64,000 nucleotides of DNA from Oceanospirillaceae bacterium (GTDB lineage Bacteria > Pseudomonadota > Gammaproteobacteria > Pseudomonadales > Litoribrevibacteraceae). Shown piece by piece: positions 15,775 to 26,168 of the stretch. Under the pieces are notes generated by a model. It ran no database searches and had not been told where the DNA came from. It was given only the letters and a program-made list of their open reading frames with translations. Location of the stretch: positions 682,001 to 746,000 of the forward strand of contig JADFAD010000001.1 in the NCBI GenBank assembly GCA_015665455.1. Direction: 5' to 3'. A program made the position numbers and the translations under genes. Within the stretch, counting starts at the first letter, position 1. The number at the start of each line of letters is the position of its first letter.

Positions 15775-17721
15775 ATGGTCGCTGACCTTCATTCGTCACT
15801 TCAACGTCAATTCGGTTTTGATAAATTTCGTACAGGTCAAGAACAAACGGTTCGTCAGCTACTCGACGGGAATTCGTCTTTGGCGATCTTTCCTACGGGA
15901 TCAGGCAAATCGTTGTGCTATCAATTTACGGCGTTGCATTTGCCGCACCTGACTTTGGTTGTCTCACCGCTGCTTGCTTTGATGAAGGATCAACTGGAGT
16001 TTTTGGCGTCTAAAGGTATTCCGGCGGCCAGCCTGGATTCAACGTTAACAGCAGAACAAAGCCAGCAAGTCATTGCGGATGTCCGTTCTGGTACGACAAA
16101 AATTTTGATGGTCTCGGTTGAACGCTTTAAAAATGAACGGTTTCGACAATTTATAGGTTCTGTTCCTCTGTCTATGTTAGTGGTGGATGAAGCGCACTGT
16201 ATCTCTGAATGGGGGCATAATTTCCGACCGGATTATTTGAAACTGCCCACTTATCGAGAGGAGTTGAGCATTCCACTCGTATTACTGTTGACCGCAACGG
16301 CCACTCGAAAAGTTAAGAAAGACATGGCGCAGAAGTTTTCTATTGCGCCAGATCATGTGGTTCAAACGGGGTTTTATCGACCTAACTTGGATTTGAAAGT
16401 CGCTCCTGTGACCGATGCGATGAAAAATGCGCAGTTATTACATTCTGTTCAGAAACAGAGTGGTTCCGGTATCGTCTACGTGACGCTGCAAAATACGGCA
16501 GAGCAAGTGGCCGGCTTTTTAAGCCAGAACGGGGTGAGTGCAGTGGCTTACCATGCGGGCTTTGAAAACGAGAAACGTCAACAAATTCAATCGGATTTCA
16601 TGGCTGGCCAAGTTCAGGTGGTGGTTGCCACCATTGCTTTTGGAATGGGCATTGATAAATCTGACATTCGATTTGTGGTTCATTATGATTTACCTAAATC
16701 CATAGAGAATTACAGTCAGGAAATAGGGCGAGCTGGACGAGATGGCTTACCTTCCTATTGCATGACGTTAGCGAATCTTGATGGCATAAACACGGTTGAA
16801 AACTTTGTATATGGGGATACGCCAGAGCTGTCAGGCATTGAGTTTGTTCTCAACAATATTCGTGAAGAGAGCCAAAACGGTCAGTGGGAATTGCAGTTGG
16901 TCGGTCTTTCCAACGCGAGTAATGTTCGACAGCTTCCAATGAAAACTTTATTGGTTCAGTTGGAATTAATGGGTGTTCTTGAACCTATGTTTTCATATTT
17001 TGCTGAGTTCAAATATAAGTTTTTAAGACCGAAAGAAGATGTGTTAGCGATGTTTCAAGGTGAAAGACAGACATTTTTAGCGTCTATTTTTGAGCATACG
17101 CGATTCAAAAAGATATGGGGTGAACCGGACTTTAATTCCCTGTTCCAACATTATTCGTGTGAGCGAAGTCGAGTGGTTACGGCGTTGGAATACCTGCAAG
17201 AGAAGCAATTGATCGAACTTGAAACCAAACGAATGACGGAAGTTTTCAGCATCAATCAGACAGCTTTATCTCGTACTGAGCTAGCGCAAGAATTACATCA
17301 GTATTTTGTTGATAAAGAAGAGAAAGAGGTTAAGCGGATTGCGTCTCTTGTTCGGTTTTTTGAGTTGGATCGATGCCTTAGCCGTAATTTGTCGTTGTAT
17401 TTCGATGATAACCAGTCACCAGAGCAGTGCGGCCATTGTTCGGTTTGTCGAGGTAAAGTGGCGAAACTTGAGTATTCAATTGAGTCTCATTGGCCTGAGG
17501 ATACTCAGCTTACTTCCGTTCTTAATGGGTTATCGAATCATCTTTCCAGTAATGTACGTTTGCCATTGACCATTGATACTTATTGTCGATTTTTAGCGGG
17601 CATCAGTATTCCAATGTTCAGTCGAAATAAAGTTAGGCAGCTGCCAGGTTTTGCCTGTTGTGAACAATTTCGATATCAACAAATTAAAGAGAAAGTGATA
17701 GAACTTAGGGTTCTGGATTAG
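15775..17721 (+). CDS. RecQ-family ATP-dependent DNA helicase
   Basis: 648 residues. Helicase motifs in order: FRTGQEQ (motif 0), FPTGSGKSLCYQ (I), VVDEAHCISEWGHNFRPDY (II and aromatic loop), LLTATAT (III), GIVYVTLQNTAEQVAGFL (IV), VVVATIAFGMGIDKSDIRFVVHYD (V), QEIGRAGRDG (VI). A zinc-binding segment with CxxCxxC (QCGHCSVCRGK, near residue 558) follows, preceded by a further Cys near 534. No HRDC domain is seen at the end, and the region between residues 340 and 520 differs from classical RecQ, so this is a RecQ-like helicase of the DEAH type rather than certain RecQ itself. It acts on forked or unwound DNA in repair. Confidence 0.85.
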   Translation: MVADLHSSLQRQFGFDKFRTGQEQTVRQLLDGNSSLAIFPTGSGKSLCYQFTALHLPHLTLVVSPLLALMKDQLEFLASKGIPAASLDSTLTAEQSQQVIADVRSGTTKILMVSVERFKNERFRQFIGSVPLSMLVVDEAHCISEWGHNFRPDYLKLPTYREELSIPLVLLLTATATRKVKKDMAQKFSIAPDHVVQTGFYRPNLDLKVAPVTDAMKNAQLLHSVQKQSGSGIVYVTLQNTAEQVAGFLSQNGVSAVAYHAGFENEKRQQIQSDFMAGQVQVVVATIAFGMGIDKSDIRFVVHYDLPKSIENYSQEIGRAGRDGLPSYCMTLANLDGINTVENFVYGDTPELSGIEFVLNNIREESQNGQWELQLVGLSNASNVRQLPMKTLLVQLELMGVLEPMFSYFAEFKYKFLRPKEDVLAMFQGERQTFLASIFEHTRFKKIWGEPDFNSLFQHYSCERSRVVTALEYLQEKQLIELETKRMTEVFSINQTALSRTELAQELHQYFVDKEEKEVKRIASLVRFFELDRCLSRNLSLYFDDNQSPEQCGHCSVCRGKVAKLEYSIESHWPEDTQLTSVLNGLSNHLSSNVRLPLTIDTYCRFLAGISIPMFSRNKVRQLPGFACCEQFRYQQIKEKVIELRVLD

Positions 17722-17791
17722 CCCTGCCGTTTGTTTTTAATTTGTCATAAACCTCATTTATTATCCTCGTTTTTTAAGGGTAGATTGTTCT

Positions 17792-18973
17792 GTGTTTTCA
17801 CTGTTTTTTATTTTTCTCAAATTAGGATGTACATCGTTCGGTGGCCCAGTTGCTCATTTAGGGTATTTTCATCGGGAGTTCGTTCAGCAGCGTAAATGGT
17901 TTTCTGAAGCCGAGTACACAGAGCTTTTGGCGCTTTGTCACTTTTTACCTGGGCCTGCGAGTTCTCAAGTGGGGATGGCGATTGGATACCGTCAATCGGG
18001 CCTCTTAGGCAGCTTGATCGCGTTCATTGGCTTTACGCTTCCGTCGGTGGTTTTAATGATCGTTGCTGCCTTACTGCTTCATTCCAGTGTGTTTCAATCA
18101 TCCGGTACACAGGCTTCAACCTGGTCGGAAGCTCTAAATGGTGTACTTCATGCGATGAAATTGCTCGCAGTGGCGGTGGTGGCTGACGCCGTGTGGGGAA
18201 TGGCAAAGAAGATTTGTGTTACTCGGCTGACGCTTGCCATTACATTATGCACGGCCGTCGCCATGTTACTTGTACCTGGTTTGGTTAGCCAATTGACTGT
18301 GATTTTTATCGCGGGTGCGGTGGGCGCGTTTTTCATGCAGCAAAAGACAACGACCGTCCAGCCGCTGGTTAAGAAAACGCCTCGCTTATTAAGCCCTCTG
18401 TTCATTGTAATGTACCTTGGTTTGTTGTTCGTTTTGCCATGGATTTCTAATTTATCCGAGACATTACAGATCGTAGATACATTCTATCGGGCGGGGGGCT
18501 TGGTTTTTGGCGGCGGTCATGTTGTGCTGCCTATGTTGCAAGCTGAGCCACTGATACAAAACTCAATCAGTCAGGATCAGTTTCTAACTGCTTATAGCTT
18601 TGCTCAAGCGGTGCCTGGGCCTATGTTTACCATTGCAAGTTACCTCGGTGCTGCGTACCAAGGTAATTGGGTTGATGGTGTGTTAGCAACGTTTGCTATC
18701 TTTTTACCGGGTTGGTTGATCGTTATAGCAACGCTTTCTATTTGGCCAAAGCTTAAGAGGTATCGTCACTTATCGGGCGCAATGCAGGGCGTGGTTGCTG
18801 CTACGGTTGGGTTACTTGGAGCGGCGTTATACCAACCTGTGTTCAGTAGTGCAGTATTCAGCGCGTCAGATATGGCAATCGTTATTGCTGTTTGGGCAGC
18901 GCTGTGTGTTGCTAAGTTACCTATATGGCTTGTGGTTATTTTAGTGGCCAGTTTTGGCGGTTTCTTTCTTTAA
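17792..18973 (+). CDS. chrA: ChrA-family chromate transporter
   Basis: 393 residues with two homologous membrane halves, as in long-chain CHR proteins. Each half starts with the family signature: FLKLGCTSFGGPVAHLGYF plus LCHFLPGPASSQVGMAIGY in the first half, and FYRAGGLVFGGGHVVLPML plus FAQAVPGPMFTIASYLGA in the second. ChrA exports chromate from the cytoplasm; some homologues have other roles. No ChrB or ChrC gene is adjacent. The start used is GTG at 17792; it gives MFSLFFIFLKLGCTSFGG with the motif at the usual place. A terminator follows the stop. Confidence 0.88.
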   Translation: MFSLFFIFLKLGCTSFGGPVAHLGYFHREFVQQRKWFSEAEYTELLALCHFLPGPASSQVGMAIGYRQSGLLGSLIAFIGFTLPSVVLMIVAALLLHSSVFQSSGTQASTWSEALNGVLHAMKLLAVAVVADAVWGMAKKICVTRLTLAITLCTAVAMLLVPGLVSQLTVIFIAGAVGAFFMQQKTTTVQPLVKKTPRLLSPLFIVMYLGLLFVLPWISNLSETLQIVDTFYRAGGLVFGGGHVVLPMLQAEPLIQNSISQDQFLTAYSFAQAVPGPMFTIASYLGAAYQGNWVDGVLATFAIFLPGWLIVIATLSIWPKLKRYRHLSGAMQGVVAATVGLLGAALYQPVFSSAVFSASDMAIVIAVWAALCVAKLPIWLVVILVASFGGFFL

Positions 18974-18996
18974 GCAAAGGATAGGTCGAACAAAGG

Positions 18997-19032
18997 CCTT
19001 CTAATGAATGTTTGCATTGGAAGGTTTTTTTT
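18997..19032 (+). terminator. intrinsic terminator after chrA
   Basis: CCTTCTAATG pairs with CATTGGAAGG (one T-G pair) around an 8-nt loop and is followed by eight T residues. Confidence 0.8.
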
Positions 19033-19036
19033 GGTT

Positions 19037-19060
19037 ATTATGGAATGATCGTTCCATAAT
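19037..19060. promoter_or_regulatory. palindromic operator before the tetR-type gene
   Basis: ATTATGGAA-TGATCG-TTCCATAAT is a perfect 9-6-9 inverted repeat ending 21 nt before the ATG at 19082. Position and size fit autorepression by the TetR-family protein encoded next. Confidence 0.65.
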
Positions 19061-19081
19061 TGATTGTGAATTAGATTCTTA

Positions 19082-19645
19082 ATGGCCAGACCCCAAAAAT
19101 TTGATGAGAAACAAGTGATTTCAAAAGCCATGATGTACTTTTGGGAGCACGGTTACAGTGGCAGCTCTATTCAACAGTTGTTGGATGAGATGACTATCAG
19201 CCGAGGTACACTTTACAACGCTGTTGGTGATAAAGACGCATTGTTTAAACGCTGCCTTGAAACCTATAGCGCCATGTCTGAGCAATTATTTGCCATGACG
19301 CTATTAAATACGAATTTGCCTCCCAAAGAGCGAATGGAAAAATTCATTCAGCTGTCGTTCATGAGTTCTGAAAATGCACATCTGGGCTGTTTAATGGTCA
19401 ATACCGTATGTGAAGATGAAAGGGCTGTGGAAGGTGTAAAGTCGCTCTCATTGTCTGTGATGAATGCTATGGAGCATGGCTTTAATCAGTGTTTCTCAGA
19501 GCTTGCTACTAACATGAAGCCTGATGCTGCAGCCAGTATTATGGCGACCCAAATTAAAGGTTCTAGAGTTCGGCAGAGAGAGGGTATCGATAACTCCCTA
19601 GTAAGTGCTGATTTGCTTACCGTATTAAATCAGTTGTTGGCTTAA
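19082..19645 (+). CDS. TetR-family transcriptional regulator
   Basis: 187 residues. The N-terminal DNA-binding domain is clear: FDEKQVISKAMMYFWEHGYSG then SIQQLLDEMTISRGTLYNAV with recognition helix near residues 33-46. The C-terminal half has a conserved LGCLMVNT segment found in TetR subgroups with an all-helical ligand pocket (TetR_C_16-like). Ligand unknown. The gene lies just after a perfect palindrome and 46 nt before a membrane/thioredoxin-fold gene on the same strand, which is likely the regulated gene. Confidence 0.85.
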   Translation: MARPQKFDEKQVISKAMMYFWEHGYSGSSIQQLLDEMTISRGTLYNAVGDKDALFKRCLETYSAMSEQLFAMTLLNTNLPPKERMEKFIQLSFMSSENAHLGCLMVNTVCEDERAVEGVKSLSLSVMNAMEHGFNQCFSELATNMKPDAAASIMATQIKGSRVRQREGIDNSLVSADLLTVLNQLLA

Positions 19646-19690
19646 TTCATTACTTCAACCTATCCATAAAATAGAAATAATCAGGATTAA

Positions 19691-20539
19691 ATGATGCAAA
19701 AACTAAAATCGATCTTCATTTCTACTTACTGTACTTATTTAACGTTGGTCGCAGGCTGGGGCTTGTATCAATACCTTGAGTTGGATTCAAAAGCCATGCT
19801 AATCGTGGGAATTCAACATTTTGTTGGCGTTGCTTTTTTTATTGGTTTATTTGCCAAGCCGCCAGCACGAACCTCAGCGCTTTTACCTAAATGGACAATT
19901 CCGGGGGTGATGTTGGTAGTGGCTTCCGGGTATCAAGCGTATGTGGAAGCAAACCTTGCGGCAGGGGTCTTTGCTGCTATTGGCTGGTTAGGTTGGAGCA
20001 TGTATCTATTTTGGTATTCAAGCTTTGGAGGAAAAACGAGTAGAACATTAATAGTGGGTCAACCATTGCCTGAGTTTACGCTATATACGCCAAGCGGTGA
20101 GGCAGTCAGCCGTTCCGATCTATCGGAAAAACCGACACTGATGATTTTCTATCGTGGTAATTGGTGCCCTCTGTGTGTGGCTCAGGTGAAAGAAATATCA
20201 GGGTTGTATCAGCAGCTTTTGGACATGGGGGTGGAGGTGTGTTTAGTGAGCCCGCAACCTGAAGAGAATACTCAGCAATTGGCAGATCGGTTTAAAGTAC
20301 CGTTTAAATTTTTGGTGGACAGAGATCTAAAAACGGCTGAAGCCTTTGGGATTAAAGCCGAAGGTGGAACGCCAGCAGGCATGGAAGTGTTGGGTTATGA
20401 TTCGGACACAGTAAGGCCTACCGTGTTAATTACCAACGCAGAAGGCGAACTTATTTACAGTGATTTGACTGATAACTACAGAGTAAGGCCTGAGCCTGAG
20501 GAATTTATCAAAGTATTTCAGTCGGAAGGAATTGCTTAG
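19691..20539 (+). CDS. membrane-anchored AhpC/TSA-type thioredoxin-fold protein
   Basis: 282 residues. The first 115 residues carry four hydrophobic segments; the rest is an AhpC/TSA peroxiredoxin-like domain starting VGQPLPEFTLYTPSGEAVS and holding FYRGNWCPLCVAQVKE, with Cys in a W-C-P-L-C arrangement at the start of the active-site helix. Such a CxxC-like pair suggests disulfide or peroxide chemistry. The second ATG (19694) is equally possible. It follows a TetR gene by 46 nt, so it may be an inducible oxidative-stress function. The substrate and side of the membrane are not known. Confidence 0.78.
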   Translation: MMQKLKSIFISTYCTYLTLVAGWGLYQYLELDSKAMLIVGIQHFVGVAFFIGLFAKPPARTSALLPKWTIPGVMLVVASGYQAYVEANLAAGVFAAIGWLGWSMYLFWYSSFGGKTSRTLIVGQPLPEFTLYTPSGEAVSRSDLSEKPTLMIFYRGNWCPLCVAQVKEISGLYQQLLDMGVEVCLVSPQPEENTQQLADRFKVPFKFLVDRDLKTAEAFGIKAEGGTPAGMEVLGYDSDTVRPTVLITNAEGELIYSDLTDNYRVRPEPEEFIKVFQSEGIA

Positions 20540-20579
20540 TTGGGTCTTAGCTACGTCGAAATGCGTGGGTGTTAGATAT

Positions 20580-20615
20580 AAAAAAACCGGATATCAAAAG
20601 ATATCCGTTTTTTTT
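20580..20615. terminator. bidirectional intrinsic terminator between convergent genes
   Basis: CGGATATC-AAAA-GATATCCG with A6 on the left and T8 on the right. It serves the + gene ending at 20539 and the - DAHP-synthase gene ending at 20632. Confidence 0.88.
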
Positions 20616-20631
20616 ATACGAACTTAAAGCG

Positions 20632-21693
20632 TTAGCTGTTACGAGCTGGCAACACATCTCTAAGTTTATCAGCCATGTCTTTAACGGCTTTTTCAGTGGT
20701 CTTCCAATCGATGCAAGCATCGGTAACAGACACACCGTATTCCATGTTGTCAGAGATTTTTTGATTGCCCCAGTTAATGTGACTCTCAATCATCAAACCA
20801 ACGATGGACTTATTGCCTTCAACGATTTGATTCGCTGCGTTTTCCATAACAAGCGGCTGCAATTCAGGCTGCTTGTTTGAGTTCGCGTGGCTACAGTCGA
20901 TCATAATGTTCTGAGTAACGCCTGCTTTATCCAGCGCTTGTTCTGACTGAGCAACACTTACTGAATCGTAGTTAGGCTTACCGTTACCACCACGTAGAAC
21001 AACGTGACCGTATTTATTGCCTTTGGTTCTGATCGTGGATACTTGACCCGTTTGGTTAATGCCCAAGAATGCGTGCGGGTGAGCAACGGATTGAAGAGCG
21101 TTAATCGCAACTTCTAGGCCGCCGTCTGTACCGTTCTTGAAACCGACTGGCATTGAAAGGCCACTGGACATTTCACGGTGTGTTTGGGACTCAGTTGTAC
21201 GAGCGCCAATTGCAGACCAAGAGATAAGATCTTGTAAGTACTGTGGTGAAATAGGATCAAGTGCTTCAGTCGCAAGCGGTAAGCCCATGTCTGAAAGGTC
21301 ACATAAAAGCTGACGACCGATATGAAGGCCTTCATCAATTTTGAACGTGTCGTTTAGGTGCGGATCATTGATCAGACCTTTCCAGCCAACAGTCGTACGT
21401 GGCTTTTCGAAGTAAACACGCATAACAAGGTAAAGGGTGTCGCTTACTTCAGCGGCTAATGTTTTTAGACGCTCTGCATACTCTTTGGCTGCGTCAATAT
21501 CGTGTATTGAACACGGGCCTAAGACTAGAAAAAGACGGTGGTCTTTACGATCTAGAATGTTTTGAATCGTATGACGGCCTTCGGCAACGGTGTCGGCTGC
21601 TTTTGGCGATAGAGGCACGTCTTTTTTAAGACCGTGCGGTGTAATTAATAATTCTTGTGATTCTACGTTTACGTTTTCTAACTGCTCAGACAT
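20632..21693 (-). CDS. aroG: 3-deoxy-7-phosphoheptulonate (DAHP) synthase, class I
   Basis: 353 residues, the normal length of AroF/AroG/AroH. Seen: LVLGPCSIHD (metal-binding Cys region), MRVYFEKPRTTVGWKGLINDP (PEP-binding Arg/Lys), THREMSSGLSMPVGFKNGTDG and MIDCSHANSNK. The enzyme joins PEP and erythrose 4-phosphate in the first step of the shikimate pathway. Which aromatic amino acid inhibits it cannot be read here; the symbol is used at family level. Single-gene unit with its own terminator. The 274 bases upstream hold its promoter region and nothing else recognised. Confidence 0.93.
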   Translation of the reverse strand: MSEQLENVNVESQELLITPHGLKKDVPLSPKAADTVAEGRHTIQNILDRKDHRLFLVLGPCSIHDIDAAKEYAERLKTLAAEVSDTLYLVMRVYFEKPRTTVGWKGLINDPHLNDTFKIDEGLHIGRQLLCDLSDMGLPLATEALDPISPQYLQDLISWSAIGARTTESQTHREMSSGLSMPVGFKNGTDGGLEVAINALQSVAHPHAFLGINQTGQVSTIRTKGNKYGHVVLRGGNGKPNYDSVSVAQSEQALDKAGVTQNIMIDCSHANSNKQPELQPLVMENAANQIVEGNKSIVGLMIESHINWGNQKISDNMEYGVSVTDACIDWKTTEKAVKDMADKLRDVLPARNS

Positions 21694-21967
21694 TTCTAGT
21701 ACCTAATTACATCCTGATCTTCGAGCGCGTGTTGATCATTGTTAAGTGTCGCCGATGCAATTCATTTTGATGGTGATCGGCAACAATACTTACATGTCAC
21801 TTCGCGATTCGTAGCTAATTTCCGATTGACGAAACATTATGGACTCAATCTGCTTGAGTGTGAATAGTAAAACTCGTTGATTACAGGAAAGTTTAAAAAT
21901 TCTTATAAAACAGGGAGGTTCATGCCTAATTTAGATGCAATTAAGCATGAACAATGGTCATCTGGGG

Positions 21968-22753
21968 TTAAAAGAACGCGTACTTAGCGCCAATTAACAT
22001 AAGAAGAGAGGCAAGAATAGGGTGAAGCACCTTATCGGGGATGTTTGCGCCTAATTTTGTGCCTAATGCAATGGCGGGTAACGAACCGATTAATAAACTT
22101 CCCAACAGTAGGAAATCAACATTACCAAGAAAAATATGGCCCACGCCTGCAATGAGCGTTAGCGGAACGGCATGCGCCAAGTCTGTGCCAACAATTTTAA
22201 AAGAAGCCAGTTTAGGATAGAGAATCATCAAAACCGCCGCTGCAATGGCGCCAGCACCGACTGAAGATAAGGTAACAAGAACCCCTAAAGATACACCCAT
22301 GATGAACGTTAGGATGTCTTGCTTTTTAGTCGCGATAAGATCTTGTTTTGTCGCAATGTCTTGCGCGATGTTCTTTCTCAGCCGTGTTTTGAATAAGATG
22401 ACAACAGACGTCATGATCAACATAAAGCCTAAACTGGTCGTTAGTAAGTGGCTGTATGTTTCAGGGTTATCAAAGTATTTGTGTAATAGAAAAACAGTAA
22501 CGCCCGCAGCGGGCAAGCTGCCAGCGGCCATTAAACCGACCAAACGCCAGCGAATTGTTTTTTGTTTGTAATGTGCAAGTACACCGCCGGATTTTGTAAT
22601 GGACGCGTACATAAGATCTGTACCTACCGCAATGTGCGGAGGAAAGCCAAAAAGCAGTAGTAGAGGGGTCATTAAAGAACCTCCACCAACACCTGTAATA
22701 CCAACGGCCAAACCAACGGCAGCGCCAGCAAGAATATAAAGAAGTATGTCCAT
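21968..22753 (-). CDS. TauE/SafE-type sulfite/organosulfur exporter-like permease
   Basis: 261 residues, about eight hydrophobic helices, with the two family signatures: VGLAVGITGVGGGSLMTPLLLLFGF near the start and MGVSLGVLVTLSSVGAGAIAAA in the middle, and HPILASLLMLIGAKY at the end. The family moves sulfite, sulfoacetate or related anions across the inner membrane. It is divergent from cysB with 203 nt between them, so CysB may control it and a sulfur substrate is likely. Confidence 0.85.
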   Translation of the reverse strand: MDILLYILAGAAVGLAVGITGVGGGSLMTPLLLLFGFPPHIAVGTDLMYASITKSGGVLAHYKQKTIRWRLVGLMAAGSLPAAGVTVFLLHKYFDNPETYSHLLTTSLGFMLIMTSVVILFKTRLRKNIAQDIATKQDLIATKKQDILTFIMGVSLGVLVTLSSVGAGAIAAAVLMILYPKLASFKIVGTDLAHAVPLTLIAGVGHIFLGNVDFLLLGSLLIGSLPAIALGTKLGANIPDKVLHPILASLLMLIGAKYAFF

Positions 22754-22944
22754 TTATTTGGTCTAGTATGAATAATGAGCGATAAATTGAATATATCTGG
22801 TAAATTTATAGCTTTATATCTATTCTGAAAAAGAATATTTACTTATATTTTTATAATATTTAGAGCTATAAGTGACTTTGAGTACGATCGTTACTGTTTT
22901 ATAGGGCGATTGTTTCATTAATAATTGGCTAAATAGGAATTTAG

Positions 22945-23931
<987 letters not shown>

Positions 23932-23945
23932 AACGGCAGAAAGGT

Positions 23946-23972
23946 ATCGACTCCCTAGCGCAGGGAGTCGAT
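23946..23972. terminator. terminator-like hairpin between convergent genes
   Basis: ATCGACTCCCT-AGCGC-AGGGAGTCGAT, an 11-bp perfect stem between cysB (+) and the thioredoxin-like gene (-). No T-run follows on either strand, so it may slow rather than strictly end transcription. Confidence 0.55.
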
Positions 23973-23982
23973 TAGAACCAGA

Positions 23983-24321
23983 TTAAAGGAAATCTAAATC
24001 TTCAGACATTGATTTCAATGTATCTTGCAATTCAGCCTTCTTATCCGTTTCGACCTCAAGAACTTCTTTAACAAACTTTAAATAGACGGTGTAGATTTTG
24101 TGGCTACCATCGTCGTATTCAACAAGAAAGAAGGGAGCTCTTGTTACATTGTACTTGGCCGCAACCATGAAACCTTCACTGGTTTCATCTCGTTCGTCAG
24201 CTTCAATGAAACGATCCAGATACTTTAATTGATCGTTTTTAGCCATTTGATCGATAACATCCTGACATTTCTGGCAGTCAGTACCATCAGCTTTGATTTT
24301 TCTAACAAATGTAATTTTCAT
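23983..24321 (-). CDS. thioredoxin-like protein encoded with cysH
   Basis: 112 residues. MKITFVRKIKADGTDCQKCQDVI places a CxxC pair (Cys16, Cys19) at the start of a helix after the first strand, and VTRAPFFLVEYDDGSHKIY resembles the cis-Pro strand of thioredoxins. It follows cysH by 29 nt on the same strand and so is probably co-transcribed. CysH needs a thiol reductant, and this protein is a natural candidate; that partnership is inference. It is longer at the C-terminus than a minimal thioredoxin (acidic helix TDKKAELQDTLKSMSEDLDFL, shortened here). Confidence 0.72.
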   Translation of the reverse strand: MKITFVRKIKADGTDCQKCQDVIDQMAKNDQLKYLDRFIEADERDETSEGFMVAAKYNVTRAPFFLVEYDDGSHKIYTVYLKFVKEVLEVETDKKAELQDTLKSMSEDLDFL

Positions 24322-24350
24322 AGTTCTACTGCTAAATCTTATCTTTAAAA

Positions 24351-25079
24351 TTAACTCTTGGATTCAATGTTTGCTGCATGCAGTCCGCATTCTTTATGCG
24401 TTGCTGCTTCCCACCACCAACGACCTTCACGTTCGTGCTGGTTTGGTAAAACTGGGCGTGTACATGGCTGACAACCAATGCTGGTGAAGCCTTGTTCGTG
24501 CAGTTTATTGTATGGGACATCAAACATACGGATGTAATCCCAAACTTGTTCTGAAGACCAGTTTGAAAGAGGGTTAAATTTAATTAACTCTTTTCCTGGC
24601 CCAGAGAACGTATGGTCGTTTTGAATTACAGGTACACTCGCGCGCGTTGGACTTTGATCTTTACGTTGACCTGTAATCCAACCGTCTAGAGTGGCAAGTT
24701 TACGCTTTAACGGTTCGATCTTACGAACACCACAGCACTCCTGATGGCCGTCTTCAAAAAAGCTAAAAAGTCCTTTTTCTTTTACGAACGGTTGAAGAAG
24801 CTCTTGATCAGGCGTCATGATTTCAATGTCGATACCGTAATGCTTACGCACTTCTTCCATGTACTGATACGTTTCAGGGTGAAGGCGACCTGTATCGAGT
24901 GAGAAAACACGTACGTCTTTTTTGATTTTCTTTGCGATATCAATCAGAACTACATCTTCTGCACCACTGAAAGACACAGCAATATTATCTATGTTCTCAA
25001 GTGCAAGTTCTAAAATCTTGCGCGGTGAAGCGTTGTCGTACTCTAAAGCAAGTTGCTGGACGTTTAAGTTACTCATCAT
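24351..25079 (-). CDS. cysH: assimilatory APS/PAPS reductase with iron-sulfur signature
   Basis: 242 residues from the ATG at 25079 (MMSNLNVQQ; the next codon is also ATG). An in-frame TTG at 25100 adds eight residues not expected in the family. Seen: the PP-loop-like [29 protein letters not shown], and both cysteine pairs CCG (in [13 protein letters not shown]) and CxxC (in GCQPCTRP), plus the C-terminal catalytic KECGLH. The two Cys pairs bind a 4Fe-4S cluster and mark enzymes that prefer adenylyl sulfate (APS), unlike the cluster-free E. coli PAPS reductase. The reaction yields sulfite. Likely under CysB control. Confidence 0.93.
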   Translation of the reverse strand: MMSNLNVQQLALEYDNASPRKILELALENIDNIAVSFSGAEDVVLIDIAKKIKKDVRVFSLDTGRLHPETYQYMEEVRKHYGIDIEIMTPDQELLQPFVKEKGLFSFFEDGHQECCGVRKIEPLKRKLATLDGWITGQRKDQSPTRASVPVIQNDHTFSGPGKELIKFNPLSNWSSEQVWDYIRMFDVPYNKLHEQGFTSIGCQPCTRPVLPNQHEREGRWWWEAATHKECGLHAANIESKS

Positions 25080-25328
25080 TTTAATCCGGTTGCATGCCAA
25101 TATTTTTTGGCTCAGTTCTTTAGTACAAACTCATTGAAAAAAGTTTATAAATTGAATTGTTATTTCATTTTGGGCGTAGAATACCAGAGGCTTATGCTAT
25201 TGCGAAATAACGGTTATGAATTAGCATTGCTCTTTATGGAATAACTCGCTAAAGTTTCGCCATATTCTCGCTGGTCAAACCGATCAGCACTAACTTTTGA
25301 AAATTAATGAACATTATAGGAGTGTTAC

Positions 25329-25946
25329 GTGGAACTCGCATGTCTTGACCTTGAAGGGGTATTGATTCCAGAAATCTGGATTGCTTTTGCTGAAAAAACT
25401 GGAATCGAAGAGCTTAAAGCGACGACTCGTGATATTCCGGATTACGATGTTTTAATGAAACAACGTCTACGTATTTTGGATGAGCACGGTTATGGCTTAC
25501 CTGATATTCAGGAAGTTATCGAAACACTTGAGCCTCTTCCTGGTGCGATTGAGTTTGTTAATTGGTTGCGTGAGCGTTTCCAGCTTATCATCTTGTCCGA
25601 TACTTTTTATGAGTTCGCTCAGCCGCTAATGCGCCAATTGGGTTTCCCTACTTTGTTCTGTCATAAGTTAGAGACGGATGAAAAAGGCCGCGTTGTGAAT
25701 TATCACCTTCGCCAAAAAGATCCTAAGCGTCAGTCAATCTTTGCGCTTAAGACGCTTTACTATAGAACGATTGCAGCGGGTGATTCGTACAACGATACAA
25801 CCATGCTTGCACAAGCAGACGCAGGTATTTTGTTCCATGCGCCTCAGAACGTAATTGAAGAGTTTCCTCAGTATCCAGCGGTTCACACGTATGAAGACTT
25901 GAAGAAAGAATTCTTGAAAGCCAGTAACCGTGATTTAACTTTGTAA
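25329..25946 (+). CDS. thrH: ThrH, phosphoserine phosphatase / homoserine phosphotransferase
   Basis: 205 residues, the length of Pseudomonas ThrH. It begins MELACLDLEGVLIPEIWIAF, a HAD-family motif I with the DLEG form specific to ThrH, followed by VIETLEPLPGAIEFV, IILSDTFYEF (motif II) and AAGDSYNDTTML (motif IV). ThrH dephosphorylates phosphoserine and can move the phosphate to homoserine. The start is GTG at 25329, preceded by AGGAG at 25318-25322. A strong terminator follows. Confidence 0.93.
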   Translation: MELACLDLEGVLIPEIWIAFAEKTGIEELKATTRDIPDYDVLMKQRLRILDEHGYGLPDIQEVIETLEPLPGAIEFVNWLRERFQLIILSDTFYEFAQPLMRQLGFPTLFCHKLETDEKGRVVNYHLRQKDPKRQSIFALKTLYYRTIAAGDSYNDTTMLAQADAGILFHAPQNVIEEFPQYPAVHTYEDLKKEFLKASNRDLTL

Positions 25947-26045
25947 TTTAGTTTTATAATTCAATTCTGTGATTCAACTCTATGATTCAATCATGATAAT
26001 CCAATCGTATTGAAATGCTCAGAGTTAAGCTCGTTCTTGAGTTTG

Positions 26046-26081
26046 AAAAGGCCTGACAGGTGACTGTCAGGCCTTTTTTTT
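26046..26081 (+). terminator. intrinsic terminator downstream of thrH
   Basis: GGCCTGACAG-GTGA-CTGTCAGGCC, a 10-bp perfect stem with A4 before and T8 after. Confidence 0.9.
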
Positions 26082-26168
26082 GCCTTGAAATAGCATTCTA
26101 GAAATCAAATTCTTGGTTGAAAACTGTACTATTCTTTTAGGGTGGTTTGATCATTAGAGGATTTCGGC

